64,000 nucleotides of DNA from Toxoplasma gondii ME49. Lineage: Eukaryota > Apicomplexa > Conoidasida > Eucoccidiorida > Sarcocystidae. The DNA lies in NCBI RefSeq assembly GCF_000006565.2, contig NC_031473.1, forward strand, positions 1,364,001 to 1,428,000. Reading direction: 5' to 3'. Both the position numbers and the translations under genes were made by a program. The notes under the pieces are model-generated. The model ran no database searches, had not been told where the DNA came from, and worked only from the letters and a program-made list of their open reading frames with translations. Below are positions 1 to 12,035 of the stretch, piece by piece (position 1 is the stretch's first letter; each line of letters begins with the position of its first letter).

Positions 1-266
1 CCAGGCGAGGTACATCGCCGGTCGCCTCGCTGAATCCGCGAAAGAACCATTTGTTTCCTTCGAACGAAAAGCTGCGGTCCTTGTCGGACCTTGCGTAACC
101 ACGAAACAAGAAAAAAGAACTGCATGCGCCACAACTCTCGGCGAAAATCCACGAGCTTCACAGATCTCTCCTGGCCACCGGATTTCTCTGCTGCCAGTTC
201 CTAGACGTCTCACTGACAAACTCATTCTCGGTCTGCTGTCTACGCACCTCCTGGTTGTGCGCCACC

Positions 267-303
<37 letters not shown>

Positions 304-634
304 CTATATACATCTCTATGTATCCATGGACAGACAGCTTCACGAATCTGCATACATGTGTATATCCACAGAACTACATCTACGCCAACATATGCATGCG
401 CACATTTATACAAACATGCGAACATATATAAATATATATATATATATATCTATGCCTCTACTTATATATATAGATATATATACATATTTGTATATATATA
501 TATATATATAGACAGATGCCACCTGAGTGTCCCAGAACACAGAGGCACCGTTTGGACAGTTGGGTTGTCGTTCTCCTCGAAGAGACAAGAACGCTGAGAA
601 GACTGCATGGAAGAAAGCCAGGGCGCCTCTGTAC
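1..634 (-). other. Intron of the alpha-COP gene with (TA)n arrays
   Basis: The exon ending at 635 is followed on the minus strand by GTACAG, so this stretch is intron up to the window edge. It holds (TA)n tracts at about 271-297 and 430-510 that generate meaningless Tyr-Ile open frames. I see no further conserved alpha-COP block here. Confidence 0.6.
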
Positions 635-3600
635 CTGGTCGAACTGGCGGCGATGGAGAGCGAGTTTGAAGAGATACTCTTGACAATTCAGAGGTTCTAC
701 GTGGACGGACGCACACCGATCTAAGTAGTAGTACATGCCTCTTTGGACCCTGCAGACGAGCAACGCCGCGAAAAGAGACGTCACTTTCAGCACTACAGCC
801 GCACAAAAGGAACGAACGAAGTCGACATTACGACTTTTTTCAAAGCCAGGACCTGTTCTGCAGGGATCCTCGCTGCGCGGCCTCCCAACATGAGAGACGC
901 TGGCAATCCGAGAGAGAGGCGCACAGACACACACACCCATCCGTTTCTTTTCTTATCGACGTCGGAATCGGCCGAAAAGTGAAGAGAAAAGTCGACATGC
1001 GGGGCAACGTCGATGTGAAAAGGCGTTCGAAACTCCCCCAGCGACCTGCTGAAGTCGAACTTCGTACTTTTCCGATTCTTCTTAGAATTCAAAGGTAGCA
1101 AGCAACACGAAGTTACAGCTTTGGGCGGGCATCTACGGACCTACATATATATATATATATATAAACATATATGCAGGCGTTTACTCTTTTTCAGATACCT
1201 CTTTGAATGCATGCATCAATCTATGACTTTGAATGCTCTGTAAGACACGCGGATCAACGCCCTACCAACTGCGTCGAGCAGGGCATGACTTGCATTCCTT
1301 GCGAGCGTATGGTATGTGAGGAGAGATGGAGACAAATTTAAGTGGACACGGAGATTTGCCTGTATGGAAGCCAGCGTTGTCGCTCAGAGACAACCCGGGA
1401 CGCAAATTCCGTCTCCCTCACATCGCAGCCGTGTTCTTGGCGGAACTCGGGAGAGACATGCGTTTCAAGCTTCCCCTCTGTCTGTCCGGATAATCAGGAC
1501 GTTCAAAGGACTTTGAATCACGTTTTCAACGCAGTGGAGACGCGAGAGAGAAAAACATGTACGCGGAGCAGACGAAACTTGCGGAGTTGCTTTTAGCGAC
1601 CATCCTGTGTTTTCCCAAAGACTCGACCCCGAAGGACCTCTGCGTCGGCTCACGAGTGGCTGAATTTACGTTCGCGGATTCAAAGCTCGAGTCTCACTCT
1701 GCAGTTCTTGACTAACGGGAGCCTTCGCAACAAGAACGAAAAACTGCAGACTCACTTGAAAATGTATATCGCCTCATTCAGGCAGTGGATGATGCCTCGG
1801 TCTCCATTAAGGAGCAGATACTTCACATGGCTGAGCGTGGAATAAACAAAGGCGCCTGAAAACAGAAGGAAAACAGAAGACGAACGCAGTGGAGACAGAG
1901 AACATGCACTGACGGACAGAGAACCACAGACACAAGCAGAAAGGAGGGAACAAGACGAGCCAAGAAAGAGACAGAAAGAAAGGCGAAGCAGATCCCAAAC
2001 ACCGTAAACTCTTTGTGTCTCCAGCATCGTTCTGAGCACTGGCCCCAAAGTCCGAAAACAAGTTTTACCCCGTCTGAAGGAAAATGTCACGTGACTTCTC
2101 CGAAGCACATGTATGAGACTCTCTTTGTACTAAACATCAACTCACGTCAGTTACACATATAGATCTAAATAGCTACATATACGCATGCATATATATACAT
2201 ATATATATATATATATGTACATACATGCATACATACATACAAAGACGCATATACGTATATGCATGTATGTATCTACATACACACATACGTGTTACGAAGC
2301 CGATGTTTTGACCTGTTTGGAAATCTTTAAGAGAGAAAAGAGAATCAAAAACACAGAGACTTTTTGACAAGAACTCACCGTTGTCTTCATCCCAAGCACC
2401 TCCTTTGATGCGAATATTCTCGTGGACAGCGCAGACGACCTCGAAGCCTCCGGATGCTTCTGTCGTGCCATTGTCGGAGAGCGCGAATTTCAAGAGCGTC
2501 AATGCATGCTTCGAAATAACCATCACATGCTCTCCCGTTGGAGAAAGCAAAACGGCGCGAATGCCTCCTCCTCCACACTGAACCTCCGGATACACCCGAC
2601 GTGTCGGAACTTCGAAGAAACGCAGCTGGAGAAACAAGGAAAAGAAGGAAGTAAAGAAAATCCAGTTCAAGAGAAGACAGTAAAGAGGGAAGCGGCATGA
2701 GAAAGCGAAAGAGAGAACAAGAAGAGAGAGAGACACACCAAGTTGACTGTGAACTTTCCCCAGACATAGACACCTACCACGAAATGGCTGCTTCAGAGTG
2801 TTTGACGGATGCACTCGCAAATGTCTAACAGGCTCTGTCGATGATCGACTGACTCCCACGGGTGACTCAGAAACTCAAGCGATTCTTCTTACAAAAGGAG
2901 AACTGAATGGATCAGAAAATCACCGTGCGAGACACACTTGTCGGATGCAGACCTCGAGCGAAGCTTACCTTGTCCTCCGATTTGAGAATAACGCGATTGT
3001 TCCCTCCGAAGAACAGCCGATCGACCGCGCACGGCAAATCGACTTTCTTGCAAAGTTCGTTGTTCATGTTGTAAATTCCCAGCGTTGTGGCGCCTGCCTT
3101 GTCGATCACTGCGAAGCGATTGCGAGACACAAATGCCACTGAGTGGCACGACCCCTGAAAAGAGAAACCATTCCAGGAGAAAGAAAAAAACTTCAGCGAG
3201 AAGGAAACTCGCGACACGAAAACCCACACGCGGTAGAGGACTTGTTCTGACTAAACATTCAGTCAAAGAGACAGTAACGACGAGAAATCGAGTTCACTCC
3301 GAGAGAAGAGCCACGGGGAAGTCAACCAGGCTCTCAAGTTCTTCGCCGGGAGATTCGTTCCATTACGTCTTCTGCCACTGGAGCAGAGATGAAAGCCGCT
3401 ATTCAAAGTCTTTGCTCAGCCACACTCACAAGAGAGAAACGCAGAAACTCGTATTCAAGAAATGACAAACACGTCTACCTCCACAGACACACATTCACAT
3501 CTATACACAAATATATATATATATATATATAAGTACGTATATACGTGTATAGATATGCATGCATGCGTATGTGTGTGCAAAAGATATCAGCGGACTTCCT

Positions 3601-6600
3601 TTCTGCCGCATACGACTCAGGTAGTTCACACGTCAGGACCCTTTCCCAACTGGTCTCTTGACAGTTCTGCCCATCTCCTCCTATCTCTCCGCGTTTCTTC
3701 CTCGCTCTCTCTGTTTGCGCCTCCTTCTCTCCACCTGCTTCTACTTCTTCCCGCATTTCTTTCTGCTGGTCCCAGTGTCTCCATTCTTTTTCATTTCTTT
3801 CTCGAGAAAAAGACGCACGGTGTGAGTATCGAGGCCTCCGGGGTACGGCAGACCCGCCTGAGGTAGCGGTCCGACGAGCAGGTCGTAGGCAAATCCGTTC
3901 TCCCCGTCTGCCTGCGAAGCAACGACGCCAGCCGAATTTGTAGAGGCCTCAAAACGTGAAGGAGAGAAACGGAAGAACGTGGCAAACACCATATTTATAT
4001 GTGAGGGTGTACACATCCACACCATGCACACATGTGCTTGTCTACAAAGACCAGTCCGCGTCTGTTTACATGATGCATACAGAAAGATAAATACACAACG
4101 CGTAGACAGAAGCGCATCGGCACGTACAAGCGTGTGTAAGAATGCAGAACTGAAGGAAATTTGCCTCGTTTGTTCCGCGTTTCGTGAGTGCACAACGACC
4201 CGACTCGCACAAACACTTTGAAAGCGTGGAAGGCGCTCGAACAGCTTCAAGCAGGCTCCCCCCCCGAGACACGTACGTAGATGACCAGGGCATTGAGGTC
4301 CGTGGTGTTGAGCGAGTTGACAAGAAGAAGCTTCGGCCCTGCCGTCATGGCATTCGCTGGACGCCGAACTTCACAGATGGAGACTTCTGCCACAGCGTGT
4401 GCGCCTGCGGCATTTCTTCCCCCCTCGCCGGACTTCTGGAAAAGTTGGAGAGAAAGCAAGAGGTCGCGGAAGCAAAGCACTCGGTCGCGGACGTAGTAGA
4501 AGTGGAAGCGCGAATGCAGAGCGCTGGGAGGCCTCTCCGTGTGCAGCTTGAAAACGACCATCCCCGAGTCGTGACCGACAGCCAGAGCGCTGCTGGAACG
4601 ATGCGCTGCGATGATCCAAAATCTGTCGTTTTCTCGACGAAAGGTGTGGACGCCGATTCGCTTGCTCACATCCCAGACACGAATCGTTCGATCCTCCGAG
4701 TTGCTGATCAACAACTCCCTTTGCGGGTGAAAAACCAAGCAGGAAACGTTGTTGAAGTGCCCGCGGAGCGTGTCCACCTCCCATGCCTTCGAATCATTGT
4801 ACCTGCAAAAACAGCGACACATGGGGTGTACGTACACCCCAGCACGCGGCAGCTTCCACGAGCGAGGGGGGACGGGGGAATTGACGCGGAGGAAAAATGA
4901 GAAGTGGAAAGGAGGTCTAGAACACAAAGCATTGAAATAGAAAGTGCGTCCATCTGCAGAGAGATAAAAGACGCGAGGGGAGGGCGCCGAGGTGAGGCGA
5001 ACGTGGACGGGGGACACTGCCTCTAGAAAAGAACGTTTGCTTCCGCGCTTCGGTGTCTATACACCCGAAGTGTTTGGAAGCACGAGGCTCAGAGGTGTCA
5101 TTACGACACAGACCACTCGAGCATCTGAGAAGATTGACGTTTGTCCTTCGACCAGAGTCGCAAAAACCAGGAGTTTCCGAGTAAAACCTGGACACCGAGA
5201 AACACGCTCTCTCTCGAGTAGTACGCTCAAGAGCTAAGTGTCTCTGTATCTCCACCCGCGAACCTCCACCGTGTTTGGATTCTTTCGTTTGGACCTGATG
5301 TGTCTCTTTTAGACAGCAGCAGAGAGGAACGCACCTTCGAATGTGAATTGAGTGGCTCAAGTGAAGAAGGCCTGTGCTAACTTGCTTTTCGCTGATTTGT
5401 ATTTCCCCCGCATTTTTTGACGAGTATTTGCATCGCAGTGAATCCTCTCTACGTGCGAGGCTCCGGAGACAGTTCTGGAGCTCTATGTTGCGTGAGCTTG
5501 TGGCCAGAATTCAGCAGGAAGTCGAGTAAACGAATCGGCTCTCTCCCCACTTGACCGTGAACTGTGATTCGCCTCCTCTCCTGTCTCGAGAACTCAGGCG
5601 AGTCTTCCGCGCGGACGGCGAAGGCGAGCGCTCGAGACGGTCCGTGTTGTGTCAAACTCACCTCCACAGCTTGATCAGTCGGTCGTCGGCCGCGGAAGCG
5701 ATGAGCGGCAGGGAAGGGTGGAAGGCCGCCCAGTTGACGCCCCGTTCATGTCCCTCGAGCACGAATTTGCAGACGGCGTCGTTGGCAGTGAACATTTCCG
5801 CATGGGGTCTGCTGGTGCCGGGCGCAGAGAAACTTCCTGTCCCGAGTGCATGCGCGCCTCCCGCTCCGCCGGTCTTCTCTCGGAGGCCTGAAGTGTCCCA
5901 CACGCGAATCGTCTGGTCCAGCGACGCAGACACGACGAGGTCTTCGAACGGGTGAAACAACGCGCTCATCACGTAGTGGTTGTGACCCGTTAGGACGGCA
6001 ATGCATGCGCGAGACTGCCAGTTCCAGATCCGCACTGCACGCCACAGAAAGCCGAGCGACATGCCGCCAACCAGATGGCCCTAGCCACTCCTTCCAGACT
6101 ACGTCGACAACGCAAAGGCGCCAAGACACCGGGAGCTTACAAACACAGCGCCGAAGGCGAGAAAGCGGCCTCAGACACGCAAAGGGGTGACACAGACACA
6201 CGCGACACCCTCCAGACTGTCACCACGGAGTCGAAGCTACACAAACGTCTCCAGGAACGCACCTCTAGACGTGGAACGACTTCTTGGAACTCTCTAGCTA
6301 CGCGGGGTAAATGCAGTCGATGAACGCATGCATGCATACATATCTCGGGGTAACTGCACACATGCCTATACATCTAAATATATGCTACACACACATGCAC
6401 ATATGCATATATATATATATATATAGGGAGATATGAGTAACAGCACAAGAAGGCGGCAAAGGACTTGCTCAGTTGAAGCGAGGAATGAGAGACTGCCCGC
6501 GATTCTGCACATGGAGGAAGAGGTCAAGACATTTCCGGGGAAGGGGAGCAGGTTGTTTTTGCAGAAGCGACGAATTCGGAGGAGAACGGCGAATGCACAG

Positions 6601-8324
6601 CGTCAGAACTCGAGTAGAGATAACGGGGAGACGGTGGAGTGGAAATAGACAGAAACGCACGGAAGAAAGAGGAAGAAGACGTGGACAAAAGACGTCTGAA
6701 AATGGCGATGCAGGTTCTCACCCATCCTCCTACGCTTTGTACTTCCTGCATTCCTGACTCTTCAGCTTCGCAAAACTTTCGATGCTGTGTAAAACACTGG
6801 AATAACTGTTGACTACCGCAGAGAAGGCTGGTTCGAAAGAAAGAACAAAGTCACCGAAGACGAGCACTCAGAATAGTCGGAATGTGATAGCCTTTGCACG
6901 AGACACAAACAACCGAGCTTTGTACGACACCTCTTTCGAAATAAGTTTTCCGTTTCTCACCTGTCTGGTCATCGCTTGCAGAGAGGACCCACGGATAAAT
7001 GTGGTGGAAGAAGACCGTACGAAGGTAGTCAAGGTGACCGAGAAAAGTGAAAATGCACTTCCTCGTCGTCAGCGACCATAGCTTCACTTTGTAGTCGTCG
7101 CCGCCACTGACAAAGAGCGGCTGAGACGAGTGGAAATCGATGCCTCGAACCGGACCTGGAAACCACGGAAACGCAGGCGGTGCAATACTTCTTTTGAACT
7201 TTCTTAGTTCAAAGTGTGAGATAGTCGCCGAATATTTTCAAGTCTTAGCGCAACGTCCAGTCACTGCTGGAAATGAATACTTCCAAAAAGAAGAAGGGAA
7301 ATGGCAACCATCCTCGCACTTGGGGACGCCACAGACACGTCGACTTTCGACTCTTTCGACCTTGAGCTTCCTGTTTTTACTTTGTTCGTCTACCCCAGAG
7401 CGACAGATCCACGAAAAAAGTATCCTCGGCATTTCAGAAAGAAATGGAACAAGTGGACTTCAGTGTCCTACGACTTCAAGGCGAGTCCTCTTAAGATGGA
7501 TGACGACAGAAGAAATCAGACGACATCCAAGCACGCACATTGATAATCTACGCTGTCTTCCCGCAAACTTGAAGTGCCTCAAGGGGTCACTTGCCCCTTT
7601 GCCGCCAACTCCGAATGCGTTAGGCTTTCGCTTTTTCGTTCGGTTGTTTTAGTCCATTAATGGAAGCGGATTATTTTTGGTTTTAGAATACAATGCTCAA
7701 ATACAAAGATCGATAAAATGTCTCTTTCTCTGGACACAAAAGGCTGCGCCACACCCCGCACAGGTGTTCCGGAGTGTATCCACCCGACACGGGGTGTGCC
7801 TTATCCCGAAGGAGAAAAAACCTGGTGAGACAGGATGGCGAGTAGCATTTTGTTTGTGCAAGACGACGCATCGGAATGGCGAGATCGCCTTCGCGGACTG
7901 TGAAGCGGACTTGTCTCGACTCTAATAAGACACATTTCAGATTTCGATGTCCTTTTCTCCTTCGGCAGTTTTCCCGCCGGTACGCCTTTCGTCATTGGTC
8001 GCGCGGGTCCCCAGAACTTTGAAGAGAGAAGATCCAGAGGCGACCGACATAATCAGATACACCTGAATAGTCACGCTCTCTGTACGCTGTAAAACGGAGC
8101 TCTCCTCTCGAAGCTCCGTCGGGTGCACTGTTCTTCCACGCAGGCCGGGAAGAGTCCTCACCTTCATGTTCCTCGAACTTGTCGATCAAAGAACCGATCC
8201 GGTAGTCCCATAGTTGAATTGTGCCGTTGTGCAAAGCCGCGAGAATCCACTGGAGAGAAGGGTGGAAAGCAAGCCCCTTGACGCGGCTGCTCTTCGTTTC
8301 GCACTTGACGAACATTTTCGACAT
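635..8324 (-). CDS. Coatomer subunit alpha (alpha-COP), N-terminal part, runs off left edge
   Basis: Scaffold subunit of the COPI coat that drives Golgi-to-ER and intra-Golgi retrograde transport; the N-terminal WD40 propeller binds dilysine cargo tails. Exons joined in phase: 8324-8162, 7155-6961, 6034-5662, 4802-4277, 3947-3819, 3154-2969, 2625-2379, 1855-1756, 749-635, giving 678 codons. The start ATG at 8324 opens [20 protein letters not shown], the classic alpha-COP N-terminus. WD40 blades follow ([55 protein letters not shown]), then the second propeller ([37 protein letters not shown]) and [19 protein letters not shown], the start of the alpha-solenoid. The remaining roughly half of a usual 1,200-residue protein lies left of base 1. 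Introns reach about 1 kb and carry (TA)n arrays. Identification is firm; individual splice sites are predictions. Confidence 0.95.
4822..4841. repeat. Perfect 20-bp palindrome
   Basis: TGGGGTGTACGTACACCCCA equals its own reverse complement. It sits in the alpha-COP intron about 20 bp upstream (sense direction) of exon 4802-4277. Confidence 0.95.
7750..7798. repeat. Inverted repeat, 9-bp perfect arms
   Basis: CACACCCCG (7750-7758) is complementary to CGGGGTGTG (7790-7798) with a 31-nt loop, in alpha-COP intron 1. Confidence 0.85.
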
Positions 8325-11300
8325 GGTGCCGACGCGGTTTGGCAGGGGTCGGGACTTCTTTGAAGACTCTCCAGCTGCGAGAAAACGCTCTCAGCCAAGG
8401 AAGAACTCCAGCAAGTCGCCGGTACGTCTGTCTCCTTCCGAGGCCCCCAGAACAGAGTCTCCTCTGCTCGCAAAAATCAAAGAGCGTCCACTAACTGTAC
8501 TGATGCACCGCGATCTGACCCCAAGTTGAGACACGTCGCATGATGCTCGCGCGACGTCCGAACTCCCAGAGCTGCGAAACAGATCTTCCTTTTCGTTTCC
8601 GATGAAAACAGAAGTGTGTCTCCAAGAAGGATTTCCAAGGAACGCGTCCTCTCGCGGAGGCAGAAGAGTCTCCACGAACTGCGACCGTCTGCGGCAATGA
8701 AGTGACGTAGTCAACTTTGCCTCTTGAGAAGAGGGGAGGTTTTGTATCGGATGCAAAGGCCCCAGTGCTCCTATTCTTCCCCACACTTGCTACGCACTCA
8801 CTTCCCCGCAGACCTGTACTCTGAGGATCACAATTCAAGTCGAGGCGACGTTGTTCAGGGACTTCCCATCCAGACTGTTGAACTCAAGTCGACGAAACAG
8901 AGACTTTCAGGTTCCCAGAGACTGGCCGCGAGGCAGAAGTTCGCTGGACGACAGCATAGAGAGAGAGGAGCTGCAAACAGAGAAAGAGAGAGTGGAATGC
9001 GTGGAAGAAGCGATAAGTTTCGGTTTCGTGTTTAGAGGGGGAAAACAGGAAAAGGAACTCCGACTGTCCGGAGCCTCGGGGAGCGCATGCAGCGAGTGAA
9101 AACGGACTCGTAAGAGAGAAACGAAGGAGACGCCTAGTTGGCAAAGGAGGTACTGGATTCGTCGCGCTTCAGAGAGAAGTGGACGTTGAGGGAGAGGTGA
9201 GGTCTCCAGTTTCGTCGCTAAAAAAGTGACACACACGTTCTGTTAGTTTAACGAAAGTGGAAAGACAAGGCTGCGTGCATGCTAAAAGAGAGGGGAAAAG
9301 AAACAAGAGACCGGGTCAGCGGGAGGAGTCGAGATGCGGCAAAACACGAGAAAAGGAAGGAAATCCTGTCCAGACAGTTCGCTGTGCTGGCGTCCCTGAA
9401 AACGTTTTTGTGGTTCGAGCCGGAGACAAACGCGTGAGAACGAGGAGGAGAAAGACAGTGTTGCTTAGCGAGAGCGAACAGCGACTTCGAGACGAGAACT
9501 GGCTGTTTCACGGAAACGAGAACACCGGGTCCGACAGAAAGGTATGATCCGCATTGGAAAAAACACACAAATCGACCTTTAAGGACGTCGGAGGCATGCC
9601 TTTTCCGCGACCAGAGATTACTTGCAGCAGACAACGAATTTTTCGACGGCTCTTTTCCCCGAAAAGACGAGAAAATGCCGGGACAGAGAAGACAAGAAGA
9701 AGGGCCGCGAAAGAAGAGGCTGGAACGGCTGAAGACCACACGCACAAGGGGAGAAAAAGGGAAGGGCAAAAAACGAACTTTTGCGGACTGAGGAAAGCCG
9801 AGTCGTGTGTCTTGGGGGGAAGTGCCTTCTGTTTTCTGCGCTCGACGGAGAGAAGCCAAAATCGGACCCTTTGTGTCTGCAGACATGATCCGCGGTACCT
9901 CCGGAAAGCTACACACCTCTCTTTTCCCTGCAAAACGGTTCTTTGAGAGGGCGCGAGTTTTGTGAGCCGACTTGCAAACTTGCATGTCCCGAGATTCAGC
10001 ACGATGCGAACACATCGGGACTTGTGAAGGGGGCAGGGGGGTGCATGCACGCAAAACGAAAGCTGGAAAAACTCAAAAACACCAGCAACAACGCTCTCGC
10101 CCCCGCGCCGCAAGGAGACAGAACCCTCAGCGCAAAAACGGCTTACTACTTACGATCCCAGCGAGGGTCGAAGCCAGATGGCCACGGAAACTATCGCACA
10201 GTTCAACCTGGAGAATTTAACTCAGTTCGTAGTGTTCGGTTTGACATTCTGTGCCGACCAACCCAAATTCGTACCTAAAAAATGTCGCGTGGTTGATTGA
10301 AGTTGCCCTGCTAACCGGCTGGTGGGCGTCTGTAACAACTCCACATGGTTGGATCTTCCTCATGTTCTTATCTCACTTTACAGTAGGGGTTGTTTCTTTT
10401 CTGCGTGGCATTCCATCTGAAAACTTTCTTCTACTTTACACCCAAACGTTCTTAAGGAAGCTGGCCCGGCGCCTCTGGCAATCCGCAACGCGCACTTTCC
10501 CGCCGGCTGAGTGTTCCGGCAAAGGCCCCCAGAGGCGGATCTATCCTCAGAAGCTGCAAGAACGGAACGAACCGTACACTAGAAAAGCATACCCCACTCG
10601 CGGGGTACCTCATGACAGAGCCTTTTTTTGGACGGTTTTGGTGCATATGAAAGACTCCAGCAGCAACTGTGAGAAAAATGGAAGAAGACCTGCAGCACCG
10701 TTCGAGGAAGCACAGCAAACCCGGATGATAGACATTTAGCATCCGTCACCAACATGTGAGAAAAAAGGCAACGTTAAGCGCGGTATCTATACTTGCAGGG
10801 TGACTAGAACGATTCAAACGAAGCAGAAAATATGGGAAACTACGGTGGTACAGCTGTTGCACGCCTCCCGGTGTCTGCCTGCGGCGTTGGAAGGGCACTG
10901 TTAACTCTGCACACCGTGTGGATAAGACCGTGCTTCCAGTTGCAGAGAGCAATTCGAACCCTAGTCCTTGCATTTCATATGCGTGTTCTGGCAATCGAGA
11001 CGAGCAGTCAGGAAAGAGACAGTGGTAGATTTTATAGTAGTAAGATACTGGTACGGTCAAAACGGCAGTTTTGCACTGAAAAGGCGATTTCGATGAAGAA
11101 AATACATTGTTTCGCCTTTCTAGATCTAGTAAGGGTCTTTGCTTCGCGATGCGAGAACCGACCGGACAAAAACTAACAGAAACAGCGCGAATCTCGGGCA
11201 TGTGTGTGTGTGTGTGTGTGTTCTCCAAGAGTACATACACCGGAGCAGCGTCGGAGTTCTGCAGCTGACCCGGACAGCCGGCTTGTAACTTCGCGCTTCC

Positions 11301-12035
11301 TTTAAAGGAACGATGTGACAGCAAGCAATGCACACTCGAGGAAGACGGACACAATGTAGACTCCGGAAAGATTTATTACTTCGGCCTGGGGTACAAGCTC
11401 CGAGTCGAGTAGCAGGTTCGAGTTGCCACGTAGACCAGTCAGCCAAGCGGGGGGGAGTAGTTATTGGGAACTCTCAGAACTGGGCAATCCACCTACGCGT
11501 TTCCATATGTTGTTTATTTCTGCTTTTGATGCCAACAAACACGAGCGGGCCAACTGGGTCATCACAGAACTTGGTAGCTTATCCTAGGTTCCACGCCTAT
11601 TCCAGATTCTGCGTTCTCTAAATACAAGAAGATAGGACGAGACGTAAACTGATTAACAGTAGTTGCTTCCTTTGAACTAAAAATGCGTTTGTAGCCCGAA
11701 ACTCTCAAACCGATACCAGGTGCGATAGAATGGGCGTTGTCTCTGTCGGTCTCCTTCTCTGGAAGTTTGACTTGAACCGATCCAGAAATCGGCAGCCTGG
11801 AAAGTTCCAAGTCGCGATATTCCCGGAGTGTCTGCCTGTTATATCTACCTAGATCGTGCGAGTCCAAAAGACCAGAAACTAGCGGTTAACCCGTTGACCG
11901 TTCTGCATGTTTTTAACGAATGTATTTTACCAGCACTCGCATACGCGCCACAGTCATGCAGCTGCATTGAAAAATAGTTTCTTCTTCTCAAGCAAACTTC
12001 CAACAAGTTTGACACTGACTCCTGGCGTCCACGAG
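8325..12035. other. Intergenic region between alpha-COP start and EFG1 3' end
   Basis: No recognisable gene. About 8.8-10.1 kb is purine-rich on the plus strand (pyrimidine-rich on the minus, sense strand of alpha-COP), as expected of a long coccidian 5' leader and promoter; its long open frames (for example 9248-10054 minus) follow from the low stop density of that composition. From 10.2 to 11.9 kb composition is balanced. Open frames at 10251-10739 (+, two hydrophobic stretches but a GTG start and an upstream stop) and 10746-11354 (-, 202 codons) have no family I recognise. A TG dinucleotide run sits at about 11200-11220. Confidence 0.5.

Noticed and set aside
257..511. Small Tyr-Ile-rich frames over TA arrays here and elsewhere
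   Set aside because: Translation of (TA)n microsatellites; not genes.
10930..10980. Possible tRNA T-loop (GGTTCGAA-like on the minus strand)
   Set aside because: The flanking bases do not form a T-stem or acceptor stem, and no anticodon arm is present.
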